A stretch of 64,000 nt of DNA from Chitinophagaceae bacterium (GTDB taxonomy: Bacteria; Bacteroidota; Bacteroidia; Chitinophagales; Chitinophagaceae), in the NCBI GenBank assembly GCA_016702745.1, contig JADJDJ010000001.1:930001-994000 (forward strand), given 5' to 3'. How positions within the stretch are numbered: position 1 is the stretch's first letter; each line of letters begins with the position of its first letter. The translations under genes were made by a program, and so were the position numbers. This document shows positions 1 through 8,339 of this stretch, one piece after another. The notes below the pieces were generated by a model. That model saw only the letters and a program-made list of their open reading frames with translations. It did no database searches and was not told where the DNA came from.

Positions 1-242
1 TATGGAGAATGTTGCATGAGTATTAGGTATTCGGTATTGGGCTTGTCCGCCGTAGCCTTAGCGAAGGCGGATATTGAGATATTAAGATATTTGGATATTG
101 AGATATTTGGATATTGGTCTCAGGCAAATAAGATTGCTCGAAACAGACAAGGCCTCTTCTAAAACTAATTTAAAATTCAACATTCATCATAGCCTGATTT
201 TCCCCACTTGCCTCCCGATAGCTATCGGGACCCCACTCTCCA
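1..242. repeat. Intergenic repeat cluster at window start
   Basis: No gene is visible here. Positions 47-70 form an imperfect inverted repeat (CCGCC...TTAGCGAAGGCGG). Positions about 71-117 carry AT-rich 8-bp-like repeats built on ATATTGAG/ATATTTGG. Positions 213-230 are the palindrome TCCCGATAGCTATCGGGA. A run of CCACTAG heptamers starts near 236 and runs into the stop codon of the following minus-strand gene. The same elements recur in other intergenic regions of the window. Confidence 0.8.
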
Positions 243-812
243 CTAGCCACTAGCCACTAGCCTCTCCCTGCAAAACTCGTTAAATTCTTTTTCTCCCGGC
301 AGACTCATTTTTTGTTCCGGATAGTGCTGAATAATGGCGTCATTTTTGAAATCAATGGTCAGCAATCCGTCTTTCAGAATCAGGTTATTGAGTTCGCTCC
401 ATGGTATACTTCTTTTCGGGAAAGATGGATAAATAATATGCGAATTACTGACAATAATATTGAGTTCTCTTTGTGCCAGCAGGTAGAAAAAGGCCAACAG
501 CAGGGTAAGCAGGGCGACCCAACAGGGACCTTTGATCAGCCAAAACAAAGAGAGATTAAGCGTGGCCAGTAAAAAAGTTTTGATATGCTTCCTGATCCGA
601 TCGTTATACGCCACGAAAAAAACATAGAGCAGGAGGAGGATGGGTACTGAAAAAATGATCAGCTGACCTGCAGTGATCGGGTAATTTTTTTTGTAAAAGA
701 AAAAGCGAATCAGAATACCGGCTGCACTCAGGATGAATAACAGTAATGCAAAACGGTCATACAACCTTTTTTTCTCGTTGGGAATGGTAAAAGTAAAAGA
801 AGGCTCCATCAT
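243..812 (-). CDS. Hypothetical membrane protein, 189 aa
   Basis: Function unknown; no family recognised with certainty. Two hydrophobic segments near residues 22-40 and 47-68 and a third pair near residues 80-112 suggest three or four membrane helices. A soluble tail follows from about residue 115, containing a short beta-rich stretch (IIYPSFPKRSIPWSELNNLI) like the membrane-proximal domains of small Bacteroidota PH-like or YcxB-like proteins; that comparison is inference. The start is an ATG pair at 807-812. The last residues (LVASG, then TAG) are read from the heptamer repeat, so the native C-terminus may have been shorter or different. It lies 9 bp downstream of the ureohydrolase gene on the same strand and could be cotranscribed with it. 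Confidence 0.6.
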   Translation of the reverse strand: MMEPSFTFTIPNEKKRLYDRFALLLFILSAAGILIRFFFYKKNYPITAGQLIIFSVPILLLLYVFFVAYNDRIRKHIKTFLLATLNLSLFWLIKGPCWVALLTLLLAFFYLLAQRELNIIVSNSHIIYPSFPKRSIPWSELNNLILKDGLLTIDFKNDAIIQHYPEQKMSLPGEKEFNEFCRERLVASG

Positions 813-821
813 TGGAGTGGG

Positions 822-1877
822 TTAGTCTTTAGCGGTATTACTGGTCACCAGCAGGTTGCAGAGTTTGAACAGGGCCCTGGCACCCACATTGGCATCCCAG
901 TCCGTATCTCCACCCAAACCTACTTCACTGAGGTCGAATCCGATGATCTGACGGCCGCTGGATAATACTTTATGGAAAATATGAAAGACCTGTTCCAGCT
1001 CATATCCTCCGGGAACCGGTGTTCCTGTAAAGGGGCATAGTTTGCGGTCGAGTCCGTCAATATCAAAACTGATATATACTTTCTGTGGAAGTTTTTCAAC
1101 TATGTCATCCACTACCTGTCCCCAGCTTTGACCTTCAAACATCCGGCGGCGGATATCTTTATCAAAATAGGTGATCACCCGGTAATTGCTGCTGCGGATA
1201 TATTCCCATTCGCTCTGGCTGTAATCGCGGATACCTACCTGGATCAGTCTTTCCAGTTCAGGAATTTCCTTGAGCACATTATACATGATACTGGCATGGG
1301 AATATACAAAACCCTCATAAGTATCGCGAAGATCGCAATGGGCATCGATCTGGATAATTCCGAAGCTGCCATGTTTTTCTGCAATGGCTTTCAGAAAACC
1401 CAATGGGGTGCTATGGTCACCACCAAGCAATCCCACCAGTTTGCCTTTATCCAGCAGGGCCCTGGTTTGTTCATAGATCCAGTTGTTCAGGTAGAGACTG
1501 CCCTCATTCACTTCTTTGAGGGTCTTGGTCATGAAATGATTGGCCTGTACATCTTCGCCACGGGAGATATAGTCAATGTATAATTCTGCTTCTTTGCGCA
1601 GGTAATCACTTTTCATCAGGATCTTCTTGTCCGGGTGCCGGAGAAAGAAGCCTTGTTTCCAGGCATCAGGCATTTCGGAATCAAAAAGGTCTACCTGCAG
1701 ACTGGCTTTGAAAATAGCTTCGGGGGCCCGGGCGGTACCGGCAGTATTGCTCACTGTTACTTCCCAGGGAACGGGCAAAATAACGAGGCGGGAATTTTCT
1801 TCCGATGTGGGGAGGCCGAATATATTGTTTTCAGGGTTACTGACACTATTCGGGTCATAATTCGACAAGTCGACCAT
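822..1877 (-). CDS. Arginase/agmatinase-family ureohydrolase
   Basis: Dinuclear-metal hydrolase that releases urea from a guanidino compound (family knowledge). The metal-binding signatures are all present: GGDHS, DAHCD and SFDIDGLD. Counted from an upstream TTG at 1904 these lie at residues 161-165, 187-191 and 279-286. The ATG at 1877 (protein starting MVDLSNYDP, 351 aa) is preferred over that TTG. A long N-terminal section of about 100 residues precedes the core and includes NIFGLPTSEENSRLVILPVP. The substrate cannot be read from sequence. Agmatine, formimidoylglutamate and arginine are the usual options, and guanidine is possible because the nickel-dependent guanidine hydrolases belong to this superfamily and also have a long N-terminus. 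The gene is intact. Neighbours give no pathway clue, although an ornithine aminotransferase lies 20 kb away. Confidence 0.85.
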   Translation of the reverse strand: MVDLSNYDPNSVSNPENNIFGLPTSEENSRLVILPVPWEVTVSNTAGTARAPEAIFKASLQVDLFDSEMPDAWKQGFFLRHPDKKILMKSDYLRKEAELYIDYISRGEDVQANHFMTKTLKEVNEGSLYLNNWIYEQTRALLDKGKLVGLLGGDHSTPLGFLKAIAEKHGSFGIIQIDAHCDLRDTYEGFVYSHASIMYNVLKEIPELERLIQVGIRDYSQSEWEYIRSSNYRVITYFDKDIRRRMFEGQSWGQVVDDIVEKLPQKVYISFDIDGLDRKLCPFTGTPVPGGYELEQVFHIFHKVLSSGRQIIGFDLSEVGLGGDTDWDANVGARALFKLCNLLVTSNTAKD

Positions 1878-1982
1878 AAGGCTGCTGATTGAAAAGCCGT
1901 GCAAATTACAGGCCTTTCAGATAGTGACAAAATTAACTGTTCCAAATGTGGAAAAGGGCTGCTGAAGGACCTGGATGGGGCC

Positions 1983-2009
1983 AAAAAAGGCACCAATCAG
2001 GTGCCTTTT
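1983..2009 (-). terminator. Rho-independent terminator after the desaturase gene
   Basis: GGCACC (1989-1994) pairs with GGTGCC (2000-2005) around a 5-nt AATCA loop. Six T residues follow on the minus strand (1988 to 1983), and four T on the plus strand, so it could act both ways. It lies 25 bp beyond the desaturase stop codon. Confidence 0.75.
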
Positions 2010-2033
2010 CAATTTGTTTGTAATATAAATCGG

Positions 2034-3101
2034 TTACTTCCTGCTCAGGCTTTTCAGGTGATTGATATGGGAAGCCACGGCCAGTCTCATTTTAGGGTAC
2101 TCGATATAGGGTACTCCAAAATCATTACAGGCTTTGCGGATGATCTTGCTGATGGCAGGGTAGTGTACATGTGATACTCTTGGGAACAGGTGATGTTCGA
2201 TCTGGAAATTCAAGCCACCCACCCACCAGGAAATAAAGCGGTTACGGGTAGCAAAATTGGCAGTTGTTTTCAACTGGTGGATCGCCCACTCATCTTCGAT
2301 TTTATTGGTATCTACATTGGCAATCGGGAATTCGGTGTCTTCAACGGTATGTGCCAGTTGGAAAACAATACTCAGCACAAATCCTGCAAAAAGGGCAAAG
2401 GGCAGGAAGCCGATCAACCAAGCCTGGAAGCCCAGCATATAAATGGGAAGGGCAATAAACATGAAGGCATGCAGGATCTTGAAGCCCCAGAAAGAGAGAT
2501 GATCACCCAGACTCATCTTGCCGATTGGAGTTGGGCCAACTCTTTTGGTAAAATACTTTTTATAATCGGTTACCAGTACCCACCAGAGATAAAGCAGGGA
2601 ATAAGCCGCCCAGAAATACCAATGCTGATAACGATGAATTTTGTAGAATTTTTGCTGATCACAGAGACGCAGGAAGGGTCTTGCTTCAATATCATCATCC
2701 ACACCCTGTACATTGGTATACGTATGGTGAACGATATTGTGTTTGGTCTTCCACATAAAATTATTGGCACCCAGAAAATTGAGGGAGAGGCCAGCCAGCT
2801 GGTTCACCCATTTCTTTTTACTGAAACTGCCGTGCATACCGTCATGCATTACGTTAAAGCCGATGGCAGCCGTGAGTCCGCCGAGTACAATACACTCGGT
2901 AATGGCCAGCCAGGTAACCGGTGTAAAAAATACCAGGTGCGTATAGATCGCCAGGTAAGTGGTTACCAGAAAAATGGCCTTCAGGTATAATTTGTAATTA
3001 CCGGTGGAGTCTGTTCCGGTTTGTTTGAAGTACTCGTTGATTCTGCGTTTCAGTTCACTATGAAATGAGGCAGAACTGTGTGAAAACTTGGGAATTGTCA
3101 T
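2034..3101 (-). CDS. Membrane fatty acid (acyl-CoA/acyl-lipid) desaturase
   Basis: Integral-membrane di-iron desaturase that introduces a double bond into fatty acyl chains. The three histidine boxes are complete: HDGMH, then HNIVHH, then QIEHH near the C-terminus (residues 93-97, 128-133 and 307-311 when counted from an upstream TTG at 3122). The QxxHH third box, with Q instead of H, is typical of front-end and linoleoyl-CoA-type desaturases. Four main hydrophobic segments lie in two pairs, as expected for the fold. The ATG at 3101 is preferred: a promoter-like sequence at 3120-3148 places the transcription start downstream of the TTG. The 355-aa length is normal for the family. It is a single-gene unit with its own promoter and terminator, likely linked to membrane fluidity. 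Regioselectivity cannot be assigned from sequence. Confidence 0.92.
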   Translation of the reverse strand: MTIPKFSHSSASFHSELKRRINEYFKQTGTDSTGNYKLYLKAIFLVTTYLAIYTHLVFFTPVTWLAITECIVLGGLTAAIGFNVMHDGMHGSFSKKKWVNQLAGLSLNFLGANNFMWKTKHNIVHHTYTNVQGVDDDIEARPFLRLCDQQKFYKIHRYQHWYFWAAYSLLYLWWVLVTDYKKYFTKRVGPTPIGKMSLGDHLSFWGFKILHAFMFIALPIYMLGFQAWLIGFLPFALFAGFVLSIVFQLAHTVEDTEFPIANVDTNKIEDEWAIHQLKTTANFATRNRFISWWVGGLNFQIEHHLFPRVSHVHYPAISKIIRKACNDFGVPYIEYPKMRLAVASHINHLKSLSRK

Positions 3102-3119
3102 GCTGTTCAATTGGATATG

Positions 3120-3148
3120 CAAAGGTAGTTCATATTGCTATAAAACAA
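3120..3148 (-). promoter_or_regulatory. Bacteroidota-type promoter for the desaturase
   Basis: On the minus strand a TTG (3148-3146) is followed after 18 nt by TACCTTTG (3127-3120), matching the Bacteroidota consensus TTG/TTTG plus TAnnTTTG. Transcription would start near 3113, leaving a leader of about 12 nt before the ATG at 3101. This supports choosing that start codon. Confidence 0.6.
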
Positions 3149-3475
3149 CTAAAATCGGACTGATTGTGCAAACCTTTGTTTTGTTAAATAAAAAGGGGTG
3201 AAAACTGGCACAAAATCGGGGATAATGGATTGAAATGGCATGATTATCCTCAGGTTTGGCGGGTTTATGAATCAGTGTCCCAAACGAGTGTTCATAGAAA
3301 AGATGAAGAATAATTTGAAAACGGTTTAAATAATCAAATTATAAAGATGGATTTGCGATAATAAACAATAATGATTTTTCTGATTTTAGCTGCTCTTAAA
3401 GCAGGTCATTCCTCAGTTTTTTTTAGTGGAAGTATAAATGCCATGATTTCATAACGATATTCCAGTCCGGCGCTT
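3149..3475. other. Intergenic region without a recognised gene
   Basis: About 330 bp of AT-rich sequence between the desaturase promoter and the terminator of the YciE-like gene. No convincing reading frame, RNA fold or known repeat was seen on either strand. Confidence 0.5.
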
Positions 3476-3512
3476 AAAAAAAGTGCAGTAACTGTGGGTT
3501 ACTGCACTTTTT
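3476..3512 (-). terminator. Strong bidirectional terminator hairpin
   Basis: AAGTGCAGTAAC (3481-3492) pairs with GTTACTGCACTT (3498-3509) around TGTGG, a 12-bp perfect stem flanked by A and T runs. It lies 18 bp after the stop codon of the YciE-like gene on the minus strand. Confidence 0.85.
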
Positions 3513-3529
3513 ACATGTACCGGATTTGT

Positions 3530-4111
3530 CTAAACGACTTCCTCAGTTTCAGCAGCTTCCACATTTATTGTGGAAACAGCTACTTCTGTTAATTTAAAAT
3601 CGGCTTCTTTTTCCTCATCTAGTGTTGTTTCAAGCAGGGTTATTACTTCTGTCAGTCCCAGGGTTTCAGCAAACTGGCGAAGTGTGCCATATGTGGCAAT
3701 TTCGTAATGTTCTGCTTTTTGGGCCGCTGAAATAATACCGGCATCACGCATCGGTCCTGTTTCACATTCTTCCATTATTTCCTCTGCTTCTTTCATCAGT
3801 CCGGTCATTGCTTCGCATTTTACAGCTTCCGCTTTTTTGCCGATTAAAGTAAATACTTTTTCGAGCCGGATGATATGCACTTCTGTTTCAGAAAGGTGAT
3901 TTGTCAATGCACTGATTAATTCTTCTGAGCTGGCATTTTCAATCATTTTGGGAATCGCTTTTGTCAGCGCTTTTTCTGCCCAGTAAATGTCTTTCAGTTC
4001 ATCTTCAAAAAGCTTCATCAGCTGTGAAGACTGCATGGCTTTTTTTGCAGATGATGTCATTGTGATTGTTTCATTCGGTTGGCTTTCCGGGTTTCCATTT
4101 TTGTTATCCAT
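3530..4111 (-). CDS. YciE-like ferritin-like protein (DUF892)
   Basis: A 193-aa helical protein of the DUF892/YciE family, a ferritin-like four-helix-bundle group linked to stress responses; its biochemical role is poorly known. The DUF892 core runs from about residue 30 (LMKLFEDELKDIYWAEKALT) to about residue 180. It contains the regularly spaced Glu and His residues (ETEVHIIRLEKVF, AEHYEIATYGTLRQFAE, DEEKEADFKL) that form the di-metal site in this family. The first 25 residues are polar and probably disordered, and the acidic tail EAAETEEVV is also unstructured. The start ATG is preceded by a purine-rich AGGAAA ribosome binding site. It stands alone with a strong terminator. Its neighbour on the far side is an AraC-type regulator, but no shared control is evident. 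Confidence 0.88.
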   Translation of the reverse strand: MDNKNGNPESQPNETITMTSSAKKAMQSSQLMKLFEDELKDIYWAEKALTKAIPKMIENASSEELISALTNHLSETEVHIIRLEKVFTLIGKKAEAVKCEAMTGLMKEAEEIMEECETGPMRDAGIISAAQKAEHYEIATYGTLRQFAETLGLTEVITLLETTLDEEKEADFKLTEVAVSTINVEAAETEEVV

Positions 4112-4416
4112 TTTCCTGTGTTTTAGTAGGTTGATGTAATATTTGTTTATGTGTTGTCTGACTTTAGCAATCCAGTTTATTTCCCGTATGTCTCTATGGG
4201 CAGGACGTGGATCGTTTTGATCATTGATTACTGCAGGATATTTGCAGTAGATTAACCGTCAGATAAAGATGGAACTTACAGTGCAGAGCTGTGTTACAGG
4301 ATTTCAAATAGATTTTATAAGATTCCTGCATCAGGGGGAGAAAGGCTTTCTGCCTGCCTGGGAAAGAAGCTGCAATGGAATTTGGCTTTTTTAATGCGAA
4401 TTGCCAGAGGCCGGGG
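4112..4416. other. Intergenic region, nothing recognised
   Basis: About 305 bp between two minus-strand genes. It should hold the promoter of the YciE-like gene, but no clear TAnnTTTG element, repeat or open frame was found. Confidence 0.4.
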
Positions 4417-4977
4417 TCAAATGTTTTGAATGGTGATCCTTCTTTTTTCTTTCAGGGCTTTGAAATGGCTTGGGGTTAGCCCGGTTATTTTTTTGAACTG
4501 GGTGGAAAGATGCGCCACACTGCTATAATGCAGTTTATAGGCGATTTCGGAGAAAGTATCCTCACCGAAAATGATCAATTCTTTTATTCGCTCTATTTTC
4601 AGTGCTATGATATATTGTTCAATTGTAGTGGATTCTATTTCTGAAAACAGATTCGCTAAATAAGTATAATTTAGGTTTAATTTATTGCTCAGTAAAACAG
4701 AGAACTTGATATTGGGTTTTTCATCTGTTTTGTAAACATAGTCAATGATCACCTTCCGGATTTTTTCAATGATGGCCCCCTGTTTTTTATCCAGGAGTTC
4801 CAGCCCGGCCTTTTTGATCTTATAGTTGAATTCTTTTTTTTCTTCTGGCGTTAAGTCTTTTCCGGTTTCGATTTCCCCTAACTCAACTTTAATGGCAGGG
4901 ATTTTCAGTTCTTCCAGTGCTTCTTTTACGACAATTTTGCAGCTTTCGCAAGCCATATTTTTGATATAGAATTTCAT
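4417..4977 (-). CDS. AraC-type regulator with N-terminal HMA-like domain
   Basis: A 186-aa predicted transcription factor combining two modules. Residues 1-70 resemble a heavy-metal-associated (HMA) fold: a beta-strand start MKFYIKNMACESCKI with a CxxC pair at C10 and C13, followed by a helix and the KVELGEIE strand. Residues about 85-180 form an AraC/XylS helix-turn-helix domain: LNLNYTYLANLF for the first HTH and TFSEIAYKLHYSSVAHLSTQFKKIT for the second, ending with the family-typical GLTPSHFK. The protein lacks the usual cupin sensor. The CxxC module may sense a metal or thiol state (inference). Such small HMA-AraC proteins occur in Bacteroidota, often near mobile metal-resistance genes, but none is adjacent here. 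The gene is intact and monocistronic. Confidence 0.8.
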   Translation of the reverse strand: MKFYIKNMACESCKIVVKEALEELKIPAIKVELGEIETGKDLTPEEKKEFNYKIKKAGLELLDKKQGAIIEKIRKVIIDYVYKTDEKPNIKFSVLLSNKLNLNYTYLANLFSEIESTTIEQYIIALKIERIKELIIFGEDTFSEIAYKLHYSSVAHLSTQFKKITGLTPSHFKALKEKRRITIQNI

Positions 4978-5288
4978 ATACCTGATTTAGAAATATTGCC
5001 AGACCGGATCAATACGATCTGTACTTTGAATGATAGTGACTGCTGCTCTTTTGTTAGTGTTTATTTTGAAGGAATCTGTTGCAGCGAGATTGAAAGAATT
5101 TCTAAGCGCAATATTATGATTTGCTGATCTGTACTATTATTTATAATGCAGAAGAATACAATATACACTTAATATTGCGGATTCAGGAAACTGAAAAGAG
5201 GATCATTTTTTGAAGGGTCACTGTTCGATGGAGATGGATTAAATTCAACTTATGTTATGGATCAAATAAGGGGTGGGGGGAGGTCCTT
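4978..5288. other. Intergenic region, nothing recognised
   Basis: About 310 bp of low-GC sequence upstream of the HMA-AraC gene. A promoter is expected here, but no convincing consensus element, hairpin or coding frame is visible. Confidence 0.4.
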
Positions 5289-6080
5289 TTAAGTTCTTCT
5301 CGTACCGGAAAGGGTAGCTTTCTGTTTTATAGACCTATACCAGCTTGTCATTTCCTTTTTAATATCTGTTTCGCTTTTTTTGTCTTTTAACAATTGATCA
5401 TAGGTCATTTGTTTGACGACAAGGCAGTATTGCACCTGTAACCAATAGTTGTAATATTCTCTTGGAGAAATAGTGCCATCTTCAAAACTGATTTCCCAGC
5501 TGTCTTTGGGTGCTTGTTCCAGTCTGTCAATATTCCTGATCAGGTCAGTTTGATCCTGATTCTGCCTCGCAATGAATTCCGCATAGCCCTCCCATTTCCA
5601 ATTAGGGATGCTGGCGATGGGTTTTGATTTCCATAAGCCCAGTTTATCATATTGTACACAGTGGGTCATTTCATGTGCTAACAATTGAATCAGGTTCCAT
5701 TTGTAACCATTCAGTTCCAGATAATTGCCTTTTTCATTCATTTTGCCTTGTAAAACCACTTTGTCATAAAATCCCCAGGCAAAGGCGCGGCCTCTCAGCT
5801 TCCGTATCAGGGTAGGGTACAGGGATCCGTCATTCAGGCAGATGTCAAGCTTTAATTTGTTGTTATAGAATTCGCTTTTTTGGAGGAGAACAGCAGCTTC
5901 GTCAAGCTTTACATATAGTAATGAGTCAATCGGTTTTTGATGATAAATAGTGAACGATGCATGTTCGGTTTTATTGGCGTAAGTAAGTACTGGATTCAGG
6001 ATAATTATCAGTAATAGCACAGCTATTAACAACCCGGTTACCGAGAGCCTCAATGCCCATTTTTTGATTTTGCGTTTCAT
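5289..6080 (-). CDS. Membrane-anchored putative zinc metallopeptidase
   Basis: Hypothetical 263-aa protein with an N-terminal membrane anchor (residues about 10-32, LRLSVTGLLIAVLLLIIILN) and an external domain. It contains the zincin motif HEMTH at residues 136-140, with hydrophobic residues before it (NLIQLLA). Downstream WKWEGYAEF at 161-169 offers Glu164 or Glu168 as the third zinc ligand, a gluzincin-like arrangement of the Peptidase_MA type. This is deduced from the motif, not from a recognised family. The gene downstream encodes nothing related, and the DUF1801 gene lies 63 bp upstream on the same strand. Substrate and activity are unknown. Confidence 0.7.
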   Translation of the reverse strand: MKRKIKKWALRLSVTGLLIAVLLLIIILNPVLTYANKTEHASFTIYHQKPIDSLLYVKLDEAAVLLQKSEFYNNKLKLDICLNDGSLYPTLIRKLRGRAFAWGFYDKVVLQGKMNEKGNYLELNGYKWNLIQLLAHEMTHCVQYDKLGLWKSKPIASIPNWKWEGYAEFIARQNQDQTDLIRNIDRLEQAPKDSWEISFEDGTISPREYYNYWLQVQYCLVVKQMTYDQLLKDKKSETDIKKEMTSWYRSIKQKATLSGTRRT

Positions 6081-6143
6081 TGTATGAACGATTGATTTTT
6101 AAAACCCAAATGAATATGTCAGTTGCGTTGAGAATAAGAATGT

Positions 6144-6578
6144 TCACTTTATTTTTGAAATGGATAATCCTTTGGAAGTTGTCGGTTTGTCCATTTCTTT
6201 TAAAGCAAAATGAATTGCCTCCTGTATCAGCGCTTTTACTCCCGGGTTCCGGTATTCTGCTTTCGATTGAATAGCTATATGGCGGATCAGGTTGCCTGTT
6301 CCTGTTAACAGCTTTTTCGGATCTTTTAAAAGGGTTCCTTTGTTGAATCCAAGATTCAGGTGATTGCTGTAAATGGGAATCATGCAAAAGGCATCTGATA
6401 GTTTCTCCGAAACAGAGAATACCGCAGTGAGGGCATGGGTATGGTAAAGGAGCTCAATGCTGTCAGGAGCCAGTTCGAGTATAAAAGACCTCAGATCCCT
6501 GAAGAGTTCAATTAATTCCCTGCTTTTAAAGTCGAGCAGGGATTGAAAGTCCGGATGGATAGGTCTTGTATTTTTCAT
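6144..6578 (-). CDS. DUF1801 (YdhG-like) domain protein
   Basis: A 144-aa protein resembling the DUF1801/YdhG family, a small alpha-beta domain found widely in bacteria and loosely related to frataxin-like folds; its molecular role is not established. The family pattern appears as an N-terminal helix, then IELLYHTHALTAVFSV, the mid-domain SNHLNLGFNKGTLL, and LTGTGNLIRHIAIQSKAEYR, where the G-T-G-x-x-x-R-H segment is the most conserved part. A helix to about residue 130 and a short basic tail follow. Length is normal. It lies between the M20 peptidase and the membrane zincin on the same strand, with gaps of about 50-60 bp, and may be cotranscribed. Confidence 0.75.
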   Translation of the reverse strand: MKNTRPIHPDFQSLLDFKSRELIELFRDLRSFILELAPDSIELLYHTHALTAVFSVSEKLSDAFCMIPIYSNHLNLGFNKGTLLKDPKKLLTGTGNLIRHIAIQSKAEYRNPGVKALIQEAIHFALKEMDKPTTSKGLSISKIK

Positions 6579-6626
6579 ACTAATGCTGTTTCATAATAGA
6601 TCAGTGCTGATTCCCCGCGACCGGAT

Positions 6627-8162
6627 TTATCTGAACAACATCAGCAACCCCATCATCACAATTCCATCCATTAAATTCCCGATCCGGATATTTTCATTTT
6701 CGGCGTGCTGATTATTGTCGTGGTTGGCAACAGGGATGGTAATGGTTTTCGCATTCAGATCCTGCTCAAATAAAAACAAAGGAAGGGTACCTCCCATGGT
6801 GGGTTGTAAAACCACCTGGTCTTTGGTAGTGCTTTTTACAATCGCAATTACTTTTTTTATAATGGGCAGGTCCATCGAAGTGCGTTGTGCATTAACACCA
6901 TCCGCACCGGGTACTACTTTGATTAATTTGGCATACTTGTTCCGCTCTTCATCAGTTGGCTCATAATCCAGTACCTGGAATCCTTTCGATTGGATATGAT
7001 TTATCACTTTTTGTTGTTGCCGCTTCCAGTCATTCCCCAATACCAGTCTGAGGTCAAGCACGGCAGTGGCATAAGTGGGTATCTGATTGCTGGCCAGCTT
7101 TCCTACATTACCGCTTTGTATTCCATTGATATTAAGAGAAGGGAGGTTAATGGATTCGTTCAATGATAAGCCCTTCATTTCACTGTTGCTGATTCCTAAT
7201 TCTTTTTTCATCTGCTCATCCACCGAAGGCACTTCCTGCAAAGCTTTTTGTTCAGCAGGAGACAATGGGGTTACATCATCATAGAATCCCTTAATGGTCA
7301 CCCTGCCGTTTTCATCTTTCATTGAGGAGAGCAACTGGGCCAGCAGCAGGGCCGGATTGGGTGCCCAGTTTCCATAATGTCCGCTATGCAATGGCCTTTT
7401 CGAAGCATATACCGTAAGATCAAGATGGGTGTCGCCGCGCACGCCAAATATGATTTGTTTTTTGCCCGACTGATGAATGGGGCCATCACAAATGATCCAT
7501 AGATCGGAAGCCAAAAGGGCTTTGTGTTTCTCCAGTATCTCATGCAGATGGGGTGAACCCGCTTCTTCCTCTCCTTCAAAAAAAAATTTCAAATTGCAGC
7601 CAGGGGTTAATCCTTTTTTTACCAATGCATCGTAAGCATTTAAAATGGCCCCGATACCGGCTTTGTCATCGGCAGCAGCACGGGCATAGATCCTCCAGTC
7701 TTTTTGGTAACGACCATCAGCCGGGAAGGGAATATTGGTACCTGCTTTATCAATGGCATTGGTATACAGTTTGGGGACAAAGGGTTCTAATCCCTTTGCC
7801 CACTGTGCAGGATTAACAGGTTGCCCGTCATAATGAGCATAAAAAATTAATGTTTGTGTGGCACCCGGGACTTTTACTTCGCCATATACTGCTGGTGGAA
7901 CATTGGCAGTGGTGGCATTTAATAATTGGATATGCTGAATGCCCCTGTTTTTCATCATCTCCATGATGAAAGCCGCATTTTTTTGCTGCCCGGCAGGGTC
8001 AGCTGCCACATTGGGTAAATACAGAAATCGTGAATATTCTTCGAGGATTGAACCGGTATTTTCTTCTGTAAATTTCTGAAGGATCATCTGTTCCGGCGAT
8101 TGGGCTGGAATGGTTTGGCTGATCAGTATACCAGAGACAATGAGGGAGATGATTTTTAACAT
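6627..8162 (-). CDS. Secreted M20/M25/M40-family peptidase (dipeptidase-like)
   Basis: Zinc-dependent exopeptidase of clan MH, predicted to be exported by the signal peptide MLKIISLIVSGILISQTIPA (cleavage near residue 20). Catalytic features are present: FYAHYDGQPV with His110 and Asp112, AADDKAG with the bridging Asp near 165-166, and FFEGEEEAGSPH with the catalytic Glu-Glu pair at about 198-199. A lid/dimerisation insert spans about residues 250-390 (GDTHLDLTVYASKRPLHSGH), and a C-terminal zinc His is seen in PVANHDNNQH. Length (511 aa) fits secreted Bacteroidota members that trim dipeptides in the periplasm or outside the cell. The gene is intact. Exact substrate is unknown. Confidence 0.9.
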   Translation of the reverse strand: MLKIISLIVSGILISQTIPAQSPEQMILQKFTEENTGSILEEYSRFLYLPNVAADPAGQQKNAAFIMEMMKNRGIQHIQLLNATTANVPPAVYGEVKVPGATQTLIFYAHYDGQPVNPAQWAKGLEPFVPKLYTNAIDKAGTNIPFPADGRYQKDWRIYARAAADDKAGIGAILNAYDALVKKGLTPGCNLKFFFEGEEEAGSPHLHEILEKHKALLASDLWIICDGPIHQSGKKQIIFGVRGDTHLDLTVYASKRPLHSGHYGNWAPNPALLLAQLLSSMKDENGRVTIKGFYDDVTPLSPAEQKALQEVPSVDEQMKKELGISNSEMKGLSLNESINLPSLNINGIQSGNVGKLASNQIPTYATAVLDLRLVLGNDWKRQQQKVINHIQSKGFQVLDYEPTDEERNKYAKLIKVVPGADGVNAQRTSMDLPIIKKVIAIVKSTTKDQVVLQPTMGGTLPLFLFEQDLNAKTITIPVANHDNNQHAENENIRIGNLMDGIVMMGLLMLFR

Positions 8163-8339
8163 ATAATGAAAATAAGATAGTTTGAGGAGATATGAAATGG
8201 AAACAGTCGGGGTAGGGCAGGGAATAAATATACAAGCAGCGCCTGAGAGGAACAGTCTTATTGCTTCAGCTTATCTCCAAAACTGTCGAGATAATATAAT
8301 CTGGAAAATGAAAAGGTATATAGGACTGGGATATTGCCC

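Noticed and set aside
1128..1583. Plus-strand frame of 151 codons
   Set aside because: Antisense to the ureohydrolase with intact metal motifs.
2190..2990. Plus-strand frame of 266 codons
   Set aside because: It is antisense to the desaturase, whose three histidine boxes are complete; the plus frame has no recognisable family.
3149..3475. Small gene or riboswitch upstream of the YciE-like gene
   Set aside because: No coherent frame or conserved riboswitch core could be recognised in the AT-rich sequence.
5971..6387. Minus-strand frame of 138 codons
   Set aside because: Overlaps the DUF1801 and zincin genes in another frame and lacks any family features.
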